A DNA stretch of 64,000 nt from positions 3,594,254-3,658,253 of the forward strand of contig VXAZ01007995.1 of NCBI GenBank assembly GCA_013399875.1, in the 5' to 3' direction. The notes under the pieces were generated by a model. That model saw only the letters and a list, made by a program, of their open reading frames with translations. It was not told where the DNA came from and did not search any database. Of the stretch, positions 1 to 13,300 are shown piece after piece. Source of the DNA: Gymnorhina tibicen (Eukaryota; Chordata; Aves; Passeriformes; Artamidae). Positions within the stretch are counted from its first letter, which is position 1; each line of letters begins with the position of its first letter. The position numbers and the translations under genes are program-made.

Positions 1-1456
1 CTTTCCTTTCTCTTAACTTTTTCTTTTTTTTTTTTTTTTTTTTTTAATTAGTCTTAAGAACGGAAAATGAGTTGAAAAAGAAAACCCAGCAGTATGGCTG
101 GATCTGGAGCTGCCTGCACCTGAGGTAAGATCTAGCAAAGGAAGAGACATCTCATCTGGACACCGGGCTATGAAGACCCAGTTGCTCTAAGTGTTTATAG
201 TCCCAGGCCCTGATCTCATGTCATTTTACACACAGAGGGAGAAGCCCTGGCCTGTCTGGGGCTGTGGGCTGGCTCAGACTCCAGCTGGTGAGTAGTCACT
301 TTAAAGCTGACAGGACCATTCAAACTGCTCTCAACTTCGGTGGGTTAAGACCCAGATGTCAAAATAGCTCTGACAGACAGATAAAACAGCAGGACAGAGG
401 TGGGCAGGAGCACAGACAGGAAATTGTGTTTTATCATGGGATAAGGAAGGCCAGAACACACAGACTCTGATTCCCACATATGCTTTCTCACTCAGGGTGC
501 TCTTTGGCCCAGATCTATTATTAAAAAGTGGAAGACAACAATAAAGGTGGCTACCAAACAAATGTGATCTGGAACTCTCTTTAAAATGAGGTGATGAGAA
601 AGGAATAAATCACATTTACTGCTGCCTCCTGCATCAGTTCATCCTGAGTACGCAGAGTGATTTCAGCCTCCAGCTCCTGAACTGCTTTGCACTGGAGCTG
701 CAGCCTCTAGAAAGGTTGTTCACAAAAAATCACTTTACAGCACAGGTGAACTTGCTTCACTGCAGAGGAATGGGGCTGTGGACCCTCAGCCAGGTTCTGT
801 TTTAAGCCCAGAACCAAACAATATTCTGCTAAACCACATGCAGTATGGGGATACCTGGGCAGGAGGTTCATGGCCTTTAATGCGGCCGTGCTGAGAGAGC
901 AGTGGCTTTGTCTCGTCCTGAGTAAAACAGTAGCCTGGATGTCTGCACTGGGCACAGTTGCATTTGGACCATCCCTGTTTCCAGAGCCCTTTGATTACCT
1001 GTGAAGCAGTCATCTGTTTCTCAGTTCCCCTGGGATGTGCAAGGAAAAAGAGGGGGTGGGAGCCCTGAGAGCAAGGGCTTCTCTGGTTCCTCTCCCTAGA
1101 AATTCCAAAGGGAGCTCTCCGAAGCACCCTCCAGCCTCAGAGCCAGCAGTGGCCCCTGGGGGATGCTTCAATGACACAAAACCTGCTGATGGTGCTCTTA
1201 GGATGGCCCTGAATTACACCATCACTTACCAACAACCAAATGTTTAGGTACTTCCTTGGCTGAAAGCTGTAGGAGCAGCACTGCCCTGACATAACACTCG
1301 AGCACATTCCCACCCTCTGTGTATCCATGTCTGAATCCATCCACGCTCCAAACTCCCAGGTGGAGACCCTCTGAAGGATCTTGAGGTAGCCTCCCACCAC
1401 AGCTGCTCTGTGCAGTGGGAAGGCTTTGCCACCAGAAGGTGAATCACATTGCCCGC
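1..1456. other. Gene-free stretch
   Basis: No coding exon or RNA gene recognised. Open frames here are short, overlap on both strands and have no familiar motif. Confidence 0.6.
24..45 (+). repeat. Poly-T run
   Basis: A T-rich homopolymer tract at the window edge, within CT-rich DNA. Confidence 0.9.
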
Positions 1457-1727
1457 AGAATCACGGAATGGGGCAGGCTGGAAGGGACCAACGTGGTCAT
1501 CTGGTCCCACCTCCCTGCCCAAGCAGAATCATCCCAGAGCACAGGATTGCATCCAGAAAGTTCTTGAAGATCTCCAGTGAGGGAGACTCCATCTCGGGGC
1601 AACCTGTTCAAGTGCCCAGTTGCTCACACACTAAAGAAGTTCTTCCTCATGTCCAGGTGGAACTCCCTGTGCATCATTTTCTGCCCATTGCCTCTCGTCC
1701 TATTGCTGGGCAGCACCAAGGAGAGCC
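1457..1727 (-). mobile_element. CR1 LINE 3' fragment
   Basis: The plus strand reads as the reverse complement of the avian CR1 3' region. It begins with a degenerate AGAATCACGGAATGG terminal repeat, then GGCTGGAAGGGACC, GGGCAACCTGTTCAAGTGCC and AAGTTCTTCCTCATGTCCAG. It is about 270 bp, diverged and 5'-truncated, as most CR1 copies are. Confidence 0.9.
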
Positions 1728-4700
1728 AAGTAAGAGCTCAGCACATTTGGGTGAGGTGACTACAGCTTGAGGGTGTGTGAGAAATCCTTTCCTCCTGGGA
1801 CATTTCCCTCATGGGGTGCCACTCTCAGGGGAGGAACATCTGATGGAGAACAGCAGGCCTGGAGGGTCCACTCTGTGGCTTGTGACCACAGCCAGCACAC
1901 GTGCAGGAGCGGGGCCATCACGCTGCTCAGGACCAGCAGCCACGCAAAAACCAGCCCAGGACACCAGGCAACAGCTGGGGTCAAAGGAGCCACAATTAAA
2001 CACCCTTCCTGAGCTGTTCCATTTCTTCAAGATGCAGGAAACTGATAACCAAAGCAAATAAATTCTTCCTGAGAACTGACTCTTCAAGTCACTTATGTAT
2101 TTGTAGGCAACTGTGCAGCAAGGTCCAGACAAAATCATTTCTTCACAAAAAGTATAGGTAAAGTACAAAAACTGTGGAACAGCAGGGAAAAAATCCTAGA
2201 GAAAGAAACTTTTGAACTATTCTTCACCTTTGCGGGCAAGTTTTGGGTTTTTTCCCACTACAACCAGTTCAAATTTTCTTGCCCAAATTAATTTTGATAT
2301 AATATTGTTTAAGTTTTCTTTTATTCCTATAGAAAAAAAAAGGATGGGAGGAAAAAGAATATTTTTTTTTGTTGTCTGTTTATCAAAAATAATATTCCTA
2401 ACAGAAGCATATTTTTGTTTTAATTTGAAAGAAAACAAAAAAGATTTCAAGGGACTTCAGCTATTGAAAGCCGTGGGAGACAAAGTCTGGTATGGAGTTT
2501 TGGAGATTTCACTTCTATGAACTTTGTTGCTTTTTTTGCTCAATACAAATCCCAGTATTTGGGGTGAATAAATATTTCATTTTCCTTCTCTCTGGAACAA
2601 AATACTCCTTAAGTTTCTGCCCTAGATCCATACCTCATGGCCAGAACCCAAGCCTAAGAGAAGGCCACGCACAGGGGCCAGGCTGAGCTGGTCCCTCTCC
2701 TTGGTGTCTCAGCCATCCTGCCTGGTGGCTTCAAGACAGTGAGGAGAGCAAAATGTGGGTCATGCATGGGGTTAGTAAATAATATTTAATTATTTGGCTT
2801 CATAAAGTAGTATTAAATATTCTATAAACCCATGGTCTCCTGGTTTCCAGCTACCTCCAATTCTCCTTAAAATATGTCCCTTGCCAACAAAATGCTGATG
2901 CCCACTGACCACGTTTTCCAGGCTTTGTTTAGAGGATGCCAGGTAGGTGGTTTAAAGCTCTCTGCCCTGCAGAGGTCATTCTAAAGGGCTGGTTCTGACC
3001 CCTCCCCAGAAATTTTGATGCTTTCACTATAGAAATAGGCAGCCAGATCCATGGGAGAACCTGGGACACTGGGTCTGTAGCCACTGTGCTTCAGTGCCTG
3101 AAGCCACTACAAATCCATCTGAGGATCACAAGAATGGACAGAAACTGGCAGGAAAACTTAGCCTGGACAGGGCCACTGCAGCAGGAGTGCTTTGTGCATT
3201 GTCACACTATTTCGCTCCCCCTGATCCCGTACATTATTCCAAGCCTTCCCCACACTGGGAAGTTCTGCCTCTTCCCAGGGCTTCCTAGCTGCCATGTGAA
3301 AGGCTTTCCTGCTGCCCACACCCTGTCTCCAGCCAGCTCCCAAAGCCTGCTGAGGCTCAGGGCTGTCAATGAAATCAAAGAGCTGATGCTCAGCTGCCCC
3401 AAATACTGCACACCAGGGTTCCCAGGCAAGGACTTCACTGCACTTTCCCTTTTCCTTGTTATTTGCTACTCCCTTAAAACCACCAGACCAATTAGCTGCA
3501 AGCCTGGGCAGATGGCTAAAATCCCACCTTGCTGGCTCTCTACCTGCTCTATTTTTCCTCTGTTTAGTGCTCCTGCCAGCAGTGATTTCATTGACTCCAA
3601 CCGTGGCAGCCTTTTCCCTCCCCTCAGGCCAGGAGCACACCACTGTCATGAACAATTTCCCTCCTGTCTTGTACCTTCAGCCTGATCTGCCTACAGCCCG
3701 AGCTGCAGGTTGTTTTACTTCTCACCACTTAAAATGCTTTTGAAACAAAGACTCCCTAATCCCCCCAGCCCAGCCAGGCACCTCTGGGAAGGAACACTAA
3801 CCTCAGCAGGAGGTACAGGGCACCCCATAAGCTGGTGGGACCAGGTGAATGGAGGCTGAGTAGGAAATAGGGTCTCAAGAGGTTGTGGGGGTGGAGCAGG
3901 ACACAGAGGTGAAGCCATGAGTTGGTGATCTGGGGGGAAGAAGAACAAAGATCCTCACACCTGGCCACTGCCTAGCCCTTTAGTCCCAAATGGAAAGAGC
4001 TCACCACATGTTTGTGTTGGTGGAGAAGCTGGCTGAGGTTGTGACAACCTCACCCGCCTTTGAGACCACTCCACAAATGACCAAAACCTAAGAGTCTGTG
4101 CAACGACTTCAAAGTGCATGTGGTGCAGGAAAAGGGTCTCCAGCTATGATAGGCTGGTGTTCATCACATCATTTCCTAGTGAGAAGGGGAGAGAGATGAT
4201 TCAGACTCAAATCAGACTGGGCGAGTGAGAACCACAGCATTTGTCCCACATTCCTTCCAGCCAAAACCATCCCTGCCTGGTGCTTCTTGGGGCTGGGAGA
4301 ATCAACACAGGCATTTCTTTAATTTGGGGGTCCACAGAGATTCCGTGAATTCTTTTCCATCTGCCACTACTGGAAAGCTGTGGGCACTGGAGTCCTCCAG
4401 CTGAGATGGGAATCCCCATCTCACAGGCAGTATCTGATGCAGGGAGGCAGCAGAATCCAGGTGGTGGCCTCAGGGTCCATTTAGAAGGTTAGCAACGAGG
4501 CCAACTCCATCTGGTAGTGCCACCTTGAGTATAAACAATGAGGCAGATGGATTTGGACTTGAGACCTGGCTTGGATCCTGGTTACCCAAGAGGATAGGTG
4601 CAAAACCAGATACTGACCTCCCTTATAGGCAGAATAGCTCTGCCCTCATATCATCTCAGCCTCAAGGAGGGCCCGTGAGCAAGGACTGGAGACCTCATGA

Positions 4701-7700
4701 TATCAGAAATAAGAACTCTTCTTTAAGAATGTCCAATACAGTAGGCCCTTGGGGAAAGGTCAGAAATTATTTTGCCCATTTCTTAATGCAAGTAGAGCAC
4801 GAAGGACTGGAGCAAAGCAGCAAGGCAGTGACATCATCACAACCACCACCCAAATACTCTCTGATGTAAAAATCTTACATTTACTTTTCAGATGCATCTA
4901 ATTGGTGTCTCTGGAGGCTTTTCCCCCATACGTAGTGTTATATAACACATACATTTAGTTCTTGTTTGCAGAAAAAGATTTTCGTGATTCTGTAGGATAG
5001 AGCTGGTGGCTTAACCTTCATAATCTAGCTTTTGAATAGAAATGGGTGAATAACAGCCTGTGGTCAAGTTTTCTGAATGAAAAACCTGTGGTAAATGAGC
5101 AGAAGATCTTTATTTTTCCACTGCAGCCAGAACTTCAGTATTTATCTCACCTTTTTCTCTTCCTGCTCCCTTTGGTGGGCTTAAGGAGAAGCATCAGAGT
5201 TGAGGAGGCCATTTGTGATGTACGACTGAGACCTGAGATGCTGACATGTCAGGGGAAGGGAGGGATTTCTCTCCCAGGGATGACCAAGAGCATGCTTTGT
5301 CCTTGCAGAATAAATGTGGAGTTAAATACTTGAGCAGAGCTTTGTGGCGGGGCCAGGCTGGGAGGGAGGTGCCATTCCTTAGTGCAGTGGGAAGAAATCC
5401 TCTTCAAAATAACATAAAATCATCAACTAGAAAACAATATCTGGAGGTCTCCAGGAGATAATGGGCAGATAGAGGTGCTGATACAGATTTATGCAGGCCA
5501 AGGACAAGTCAGGAGACAAAATTTAGCATCAACTGCTTCCTTTCCCTTTCTCAGTCAGTTTGCTGCACTACACACTCTTCTTTGGAAGATAAAAGGATTG
5601 AATATTATCCACTTTCTTTACATCAAACTTGGACTGTACAAACTTTGCACAAATTTTCTTGCCTTGTGTTTTCCTCAGCAGGCAGGGCAAATCTTCGTAG
5701 ACCTAAAAGATTAGAAAGGGGCAGCTTGGCCCCCAACACACAGGGAGGGAAACTGAGGCAGAGGGAGACAGAGGAAACCTGGTACAAATCTGGGACTGGG
5801 TCAAAAGAGAAAAATAGGATCTGGTCATCATTTTTCCAGCATAAAGAGTCTGGGAGAGGTTTGTGAAAGCAAGTTAGGAAATCCAGCTTCCATCCAAACC
5901 AGTGAGAACTGGGCACTTAACATCCTGCCAATAAAGTTCCTAAAGAAAAATAAAAAATCAGCAGCAACAAAAAGCAGTCCTAAGAGGCCTAAACACATTC
6001 AGGCAGTATGGACACTGAAAGAACTGTCTCAGACCCCAAATGAGCAGCACAGCAACACAGAGGTATTTGAGATGTGTACTTATCCACTGGGATGAAGGAG
6101 TTATGGAGTGCCAGGGTGGGCAGCCAGCAGCATGGCAGGTCCCACCAGAGGGTTCAGCAGCTTCCACCACAGAATTTTCTGGTGTCAAACAGGTCCTAAT
6201 GGCTTCGCCTTGTAGACCTGCAAAATCCAGAGGCTGGTGTCTGCCATGGGCTTGTTCTTCCACTGCTTAGTCCGCCCCTAAGGAGAAGGGACTCAGATGC
6301 AGCCTTCAGCCATCAACATAATACCAGAGGATAAAAGATGAGCAGAGAACTGAAGGCTCCTTCAGCAGTGGGGTGTCTGTGCTGTAAACATCCTGTGGGA
6401 CCAAACGTCCTGTCCTCCCTGCCAGGGCTGCCAACCCTTGTGTTTTCATCACAGATTTCTCAGACTGGGAAGGATTTGTTCCCATTTAAGTGTTTTGGTT
6501 TCCTTACTCCTTACACAACTGAGGAGTACAGATTGCGTAGGACAACATGGAAACTGTGGTCTTTTGTGCACACCCCCAGAGGTCAAAGGAAGATCCTCTG
6601 TTGCTGATGGTGGCAAGAGCTGGCAGATGGGGTAAAATGCTCTTTTACCTTTTAACCCAGTGTCCAGAATTTGGCTGGCCTAAGAGCTAAGCCTGAAGTG
6701 CCTCAGGTCCCCCATCATCAGCTGCGCCATCAACACATCCCAGTGCTGAGCAGACCCCACAGAAGGGATGTCAGCACTGGCTGGACAATGGCCCTTGGCC
6801 TCTGGAGATAGGAAGCCACTTTTCCCTCACAGACCAATCAAGAAGCTCTCCAGGGAGCAAATCAGAGCACACGCCCTCTGTCAGCAGGAGCCATTGCCAG
6901 CGGCTGTCATGGGGCCACCAGCCAAGAGCTGGGCTTGGGATCACTGCATCAAAATCCATTAACCTAATTACTGCTTGCGTTCCCGGGCCGGTGGAGAGGG
7001 ACGGCAGCAAGGAGAACAAACATGCCACAACAGCGGGAGGTACCTCTGCACAGCCAATGCCAGGACTCGCAAGGAGGCTCTGCCTCTTCTCTTTTTCCCC
7101 CAACACACACTCAAATTACAAACCTGCCAACCCCCTGCTCGGCAAATGCCTCATTCTGCAAACAGAAACTCGATGCCCCAGAGGGTCTCACAGGCCTTGT
7201 TCAGGTTGATGCTTGTGAAGAAACTCCCCCATTCCTACCCATTCCAGGGAAAAACAGTGGCAACAGCAGCCATAGGTTAAGCCTTCCATGGGATGCTCTG
7301 TGCAGGATCCAGGCCTCAGCCCTGCACAGCACGTATTCCAAGGGGGCAGAAACAGAGCAACCTGGGGTCCTTGACCACCTTCAAAGCATCACTGCTCAAA
7401 TATCCCTGCACAGGAGGATATGACAGCAATTTCTCCCCAATGGCCTTCACTGGATGTCCCTGCAGCAGATATTGTGGTCATCACAGCCAGGGTGATTCCC
7501 AGGGCTCAATGAGAGAGAGCAGACTACGTCCTACCTCTCTTCTGATTTGGACCACGTGTCTTCCAGAGCAACTCCACAGAGCAACCAAAACCCCAAACAG
7601 AAAGGCAGGACATGCTAGAAGGGCCAGAACAATCAGTTTACACATATGTAGCAGTGGTGGAACAGGCTAGTTTCAACTTTCTGGTTGAGGTAAGGGAGAT

Positions 7701-8600
7701 TTGAGGTGGGTTTAACAGCTCTCAGCAGTGCTTTGGTCTGCTGGCTTGGATGAGAGGAGAATCAAACCAGTGTTGAGCATGACCCACACCCTTCTTTCCA
7801 AAGTAAGATCCAATGTGGACACAACATCATCATTGCCCTTATGCATCTGGGGAGCTCCCCCCACCAGATCATTTAAGCAGTAGGGCAGAAAAGATTCTTG
7901 GGATGTAGGAAACCAATGGAGAGTCATTTCTCCTATTGGAAATTTTGAATAATTGCACCTAAAAACCACACTACCAGCAGATATCTGCTGGCCATGGCTG
8001 AGCAGAGTTACCTCGAGATGAGGAGTCAGTAACACCAAAGGTTGGATTTACACCTGTGGAACCACGTGTTCGCTCCCACCATCCCACTGCAGTTTCCCCA
8101 TACTGAAAACAGAGATGACGTTCATCACCTCGGAGGTGTGTACAGGGGTTCTCATCAACCTGTCCATCTAAAACAGCACATGAAGATGCCTGATGTCAGC
8201 ACTGTTTACCGAATCACACCCAAACTCCTGGGCCAGGACTCTGGGAAGCAACAGGAAAACACAGCAAGGTACCAGTGCCAGCCTACACCAGCAGCAGCAG
8301 AGCAGAGAGCAGCGGTCACATCCCCACCGGCCCTGGGCTTCATGTGTCACTGATTGACTCAAGTTTTAATTATGCCCCAATATCTCCATGTCTCCCAAAG
8401 CACAAAGCTTTCAGCCAGGCAGTCCCCGCCAGCCGAAATTTCATAAAGAGCAGCGAGTGACTAAGACAGCCCAACCTTCAAGTCAGATGCTAACAGCTTT
8501 GGACAAGTGTGGGATTTTTACACCCCTATCTGCAGGAAAATCTGATGTTTAGTGCCCTGACTGTGAGCAGGTCACTCTTAAACCCCTGAACATCCCAGGC
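1728..8600. other. Gene-free stretch
   Basis: Moderately GC-rich intergenic DNA. The 199-codon open frame at 3086-3685 looks like chance: it resembles nothing I know, is rich in Pro/Ser/Cys, and an overlapping frame of 165 codons is open on the other strand. There is an AT-rich patch at 2200-2450 and around 2770-2830 but no repeat family that I recognise. Confidence 0.6.
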
Positions 8601-8649
8601 AAAAAAAAAAAAAAAAAAAAAAAAAAAAGACAGAAAAAGAAAAAAAAAG
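8601..8649 (+). repeat. Poly-A / A-rich tract
   Basis: Twenty-eight A in a row followed by an A/G-rich tail. No retrotransposed gene is seen on its left side, so it looks like a simple repeat rather than a retrocopy tail. Confidence 0.9.
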
Positions 8650-9010
8650 CGCCGGAGGGGAATTGTACTGGCTCTAATCCCTTCTGCCATTCTGCATATT
8701 CATGGAACATTGTCATAACACATCAGCAGGACAAAAGGTCTGTCGGCACCTCCTCCTCATTCCTTTGATAAACCACGAGACAAATGCTGAGTAAACACTT
8801 GGAATCCATTCACTGCACTATTCTCATCGGGATGAGAAAGGGCTCCTCTTTCTTGCAGGCCCAGAGCTGCTCAGCCTAATAAAGTACGGCCCACGGCCCG
8901 TGAAAAGAGAGGCCTATGGATGATGAAAACATGGATTATCTCATTTCACCCTCCTTGTATCAGACCCTGCTCACATTGAGTGCACTTGGTCTGACACGCA
9001 ATTACACACA

Positions 9011-9048
9011 TAAAAAAAAATAATAATAAAATAAAAAAAAAAAAAAAA
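9011..9048 (+). repeat. A-rich / TAA simple repeat
   Basis: A-runs with interspersed TAATAATAAAATAAA. It forms the right edge of the interval 8650-9010, so two A-rich tracts frame a ~360 bp non-repetitive block. Confidence 0.9.
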
Positions 9049-9820
9049 GCCGAGTGAAGGGGGTGTTTAACAAGTGGGGGGGAACTGTCCATGAAATTTC
9101 ACAGATGACCTTTTCCTAGTGGGAAAGTAATTTGTTTCTGTCCCAGCCATCACCAAGAGTTTTCTCATTGATATCATCATTCCCCTGAATATTGCAGTTG
9201 GTGGGAGAAGAGATAATACTTGGGACAAGACTTTGCAGGTCACTATGGCCTGATTCACGCTGGCACTGACCACCCTAGGAATGGCTCCCTGGCCATGCTG
9301 CTGCCTCAGCTCTCTGCCCCTGGCAGTGGGAGCAGGCAAAGCCCCATTCTCCTCACACAACTGGAAATCAGGAGTCCTGAGGTCAGACAAGCACCTGGAG
9401 AAAGAGGAAAGACTTCTGTGCCCGTGGAGGGATAAAAGCACCTCAGTGGTTCAGGATCTCCAGGTGAAAACCACAATGCCAGCCCAGCAGGTTGGGGCAT
9501 GAGATCTCCTGTGATGCAGGTCAATGAACTCCAGGCCGGAGTCCCTTCAGTCAGGCTTGGACCCCACCAGAGTCAAGAGCAGGCTGGCGAGGCTGGGAGC
9601 TCCTTCAGCCTCTTTTCACACCCCACAGGTAGGCAGAGAGACCAGAGACACGTTGCCAGATAACTAATAATAGCTCTAAAATTAGCATAAAAATCCTCCT
9701 TACCTTTAGGCATCCAGTGACTTGACCCAGTTACGCAGGACATCGATGACCAAAGCTGACCCCAAGTGCTTTCCAACACCTACAGCCGCCTCCTCTGTTG
9801 CCCAAGTTTCCGGAGGCTGA

Positions 9821-10340
9821 GCTAAAAAAGCCTGCAATAAAACAAACAAAATCATTTAATAACCCAAAACAGGGCTAGGAACTGGTTCTTTTGAAGGCAA
9901 TCATCTGAAATAAATATTTTCCATTTAAATGTGGTCCTTTATTTAAGAATATGAGCGATTTTCAAAGGGAAAATAAATTTCAGAGATGGTACATGAGGAG
10001 CAAACACACTTAGTGCAATTGTGCCCATAATGAAAAACAAGACATAGCTATGAATTACTGCCAAATGATGAAGAAACAATAAATAGACTGCTGATTAACT
10101 AGGCTCTCTTTGTTAAATAAATGGCTCATAATCCTGTCCACTAACTGCAGGATGAGCATGTAAATACTGTATTCAATGCTTTTGTCTCCGGAAAATCCTT
10201 AAGCTCACCCTTTAGGTTTCAAACAACCAGCAGAAAGCATAAGGAGTTGTTCCTCGGCCTCGCACATTAGCCGTGAACGTCGCTATTCAAATATTTGCGT
10301 TTTACAAGGTGTTTGTTACAAAACCTCCCGGAGGACTCGG
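9821..10340. other. AT-rich block, candidate non-coding regulatory element
   Basis: A change in composition from GC-rich flanks to AT-rich sequence with many homeodomain-type cores (TTAATAAC, CATAATGA, TGATTAAC, GAATTACT). A forkhead-like TGTTTGTTAC occurs at the right end, and there is no repeat or reading frame. This is suggestive of a conserved element but unproven. Confidence 0.3.
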
Positions 10341-13300
10341 TGCAGTCTCACGGCAGCTCCAGGCGCTCGCTCCAGCCGCGGCCAGGCAGGCGATGCCGGC
10401 TGTTTGTTTTCCCTGAGCGGGTCACTCCTCTCCCCAAGCAACCGAGCAGCAAAAGCAAGTGTGAAACTTGCAGGGCTTCCAAGAGGCTGCTTGCTCTGCT
10501 GCCCGAAAGCAATTTCTGGGCTAAACTGCATTTGCACGTGTGACGGCCACATTTCTGTGCCCCGGGATGGGTGACGAGCAGGCTGCTGCCTGCCACCTGC
10601 AAACACCTACACCTGACCTGCAGAGCTATCGTGATCGTTAAGATATTGGACTAATGCAGTGATTTCCTTCCTTAGATCGCGCTTTTATTTCCCCAGTTGC
10701 TGCATTATATATAAAGAAAAATTAAAAATAGAAAATCAGCGATGCTGTTAAGCCCAGATCCTCTGAGATTACTCAGGCACATAACTCCCATTCACATCCA
10801 AATGGTCTCAGGCGTCTTTGGGATATGAGCTCCAGAGAGCTCATCACTTGGTATTTCTCACAGACACAAGTCTCCTTGCAGTTTCTCTGCCTGCCCAGCA
10901 GCGGCTCCAGCCTGCAGGGCTTTGGGGCTCTGAACTCAATCCCACAGGATAAACACTGGTTCCGAGCGTGTAAAGATGCTGAGCAGTCTCCCTCTGCCCA
11001 TGCAGCCACAGGTACCAGACGCCCTCAGCTCCATTCTCCACAAGTTGGGACCGAGCTGGGGGACAGGTCAGTTCTGAAGGGGAGCAGAAACAACCCTCAG
11101 CCTGTTCTGGGCAGCTTTCCAGGGACTCTCCTATGCTTTGCACCAGGTCCCACAGCTCCTGCACCATTCCCTAGGACTGGGATGCAGGCAGCTGTGCTGC
11201 AAACAAAGCTTATTCAAGCCCAGCCCAGTGATGCTCTGTACTTTGCAGAGTAAGAGGCTTCATACATCTTATTCCAACCCGTTGTTTTTTGGGGCTGACT
11301 CTGATACCCCTGAAAGCTGCTGGGCCCTGGGGAAGGGCCAGAATTCGACCCCAAAGATTGACAGGGAGTTTTTTGATGAATTCCTGCAGAAACAGCTTTG
11401 GTACCTGTGGCATCCTGTCAGCAGCACTCAGGTTAGAGCATCCAGCCTTAAATCGACAACGTTCCTCTCCAAGCCCAATAAGTAATTGTGGGATTCGCTA
11501 ATAGGGCTTGTCAAAATCAATTGGGGTTAAACACCTTTAGCTACAATAACAGTCATCTGACCCCGGGCTCCAGAAACCGCTGGGCTCAGAGGAACCCCGA
11601 GGGGTTATTCCTGGCTTCCCATTGCTTTGAGACAGATAAAAGAGCAGACGATGCAGAGCTGGGTAATCCGTTCAGCCCATCCCAGCCATGCACTGAAGTG
11701 ACAGCTCCCAGAGTTTCTGCAGAGCTGGCTCCTCCTGGGAATTGTGTGTGCAGGGACCAATTTGTTCAACAAAACCTGGGCAACCAGAGTTTTCTTAAAT
11801 TCAATTGCCTGAAGGAGAAGGCAAATAGCATTTAAGCGGAGGAAAGTGCATTAAAACCACATCTTTGATACAATGGCTGATACACCCCATGCTGCCAACG
11901 CCTGAAATGATAATATTTTTTTTCTTAAATAAATAGCTCAGCAGCAGGATCCCAGCCTCCCCCAGCACAGGGCAGCTTCACGCTGCAGCAGCCACATTTC
12001 CAGCCCTCCAGGCCAAACTGCTGCAATGCTTCCCCTCTTTGCTGGACTCATTACTGAGGGTGGACTGGTTCAGGAGGGACCCACAGCAGTGCTCATGCTG
12101 TGCTGAGGATCCATACATCCGGAGGGCAGTTTCAGCTTATGTTTCCCCACCAGCTCCCAGGAGCGATGTGTAGGAACACCAGTTAGTGTGGTCATCCTTC
12201 CCAGGTTGGTACGAGGGGCTTTTCCTGCCTGTGTGGACTTGCTGCCTTTAGAGACTTGCAGACCTTGATGCAGAGGAAGGCAAAGCAGAGTGGGTCAGGA
12301 AGAGAAACAAATACTCCAGATTTGGGGCACTTACATAAGCCAGTGAGCTTCTTGCTCTTTCTCCAGTTGTGATATGCACCACCACATCCTACTCTTCCTT
12401 GGCAGCTTTTCATCTGTGCCTTCCTCCCTTCTCTACCTGGGGACCTCAGCAGAGGCTGCATGGGGACCTGAGACCCTGGGCTGGACAGAAAGGCTGCAGA
12501 GGAAAGGGACACAGCTCTGGTCTGGTGCACAGACAGGAGGCTCCATGGCTGGCTGCTGGCTGTCCCTTAGCAGAGCAGCAGCTAACTTTATACTTCAGCA
12601 CATCATGTGATATTTGAATGAAGTCAAGCCTATAATGAGGGATTTCAAATTCTCCTATCTGGTCTCAAAATTTTTGTGGAACTATGACAGTCAAAGAAAA
12701 GCATCCCTTGCCTCTACAAACTGCAGAGGAATCTGCTTTAAAGCCTTCCTCCCTGAAGATTTCAGTTTCTGCTGCTCATGGGCAATCCTGACGAGGTTGT
12801 CTTCTCTCACACTAGACAGGCATTTTAACTTCTTACTTTGGCTGGGGCCCAAAAATCCAGTACCAAGGAAATATGCAATACAGTGAGCAAACAGCTACCC
12901 CAACATTCCCAAACAAGTACGCGTGAGGGGAGAAATGAGGGCTGAGGTGAAACCTGAGTAGAAGAAATGCAGGGGGTGATACCAGGGAATACCAGCAGGG
13001 AAAATGGGAAGGATATAACTGAATAAAATATTCCCCACAACACCAGAGAAGGGTTCCATCTGCAAGGGATGTCACACTATGGACATCTGTGTTGTTACCA
13101 AGAATCAGGTCCAGATTTCCCCTGAGCCACTCTCTGCTCTAAGCCCAGCCCCATCCTGCAGAGACCAGACACCCACTTGTGGGATGCCAGCACACGAAAC
13201 CTGAAACCTTCACTCTTGAGAAGTTATTATGGTAGGAGGAAAAGAAACTTGTCAGAGGAATCTGAAAAGGAGGGACTGGTTGCGATTCATCATAAAAAGC

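Noticed and set aside
3086..3685. 199-codon open frame on the plus strand
   Set aside because: No familiar domain, biased composition, and an overlapping long open frame on the opposite strand. No splice or retrogene signs. Best read as chance in GC-rich DNA.
8601..9048. Processed pseudogene framed by poly-A tracts
   Set aside because: The sequence between the A-rich tracts gives no recognisable protein and no flanking target-site repeats were seen.
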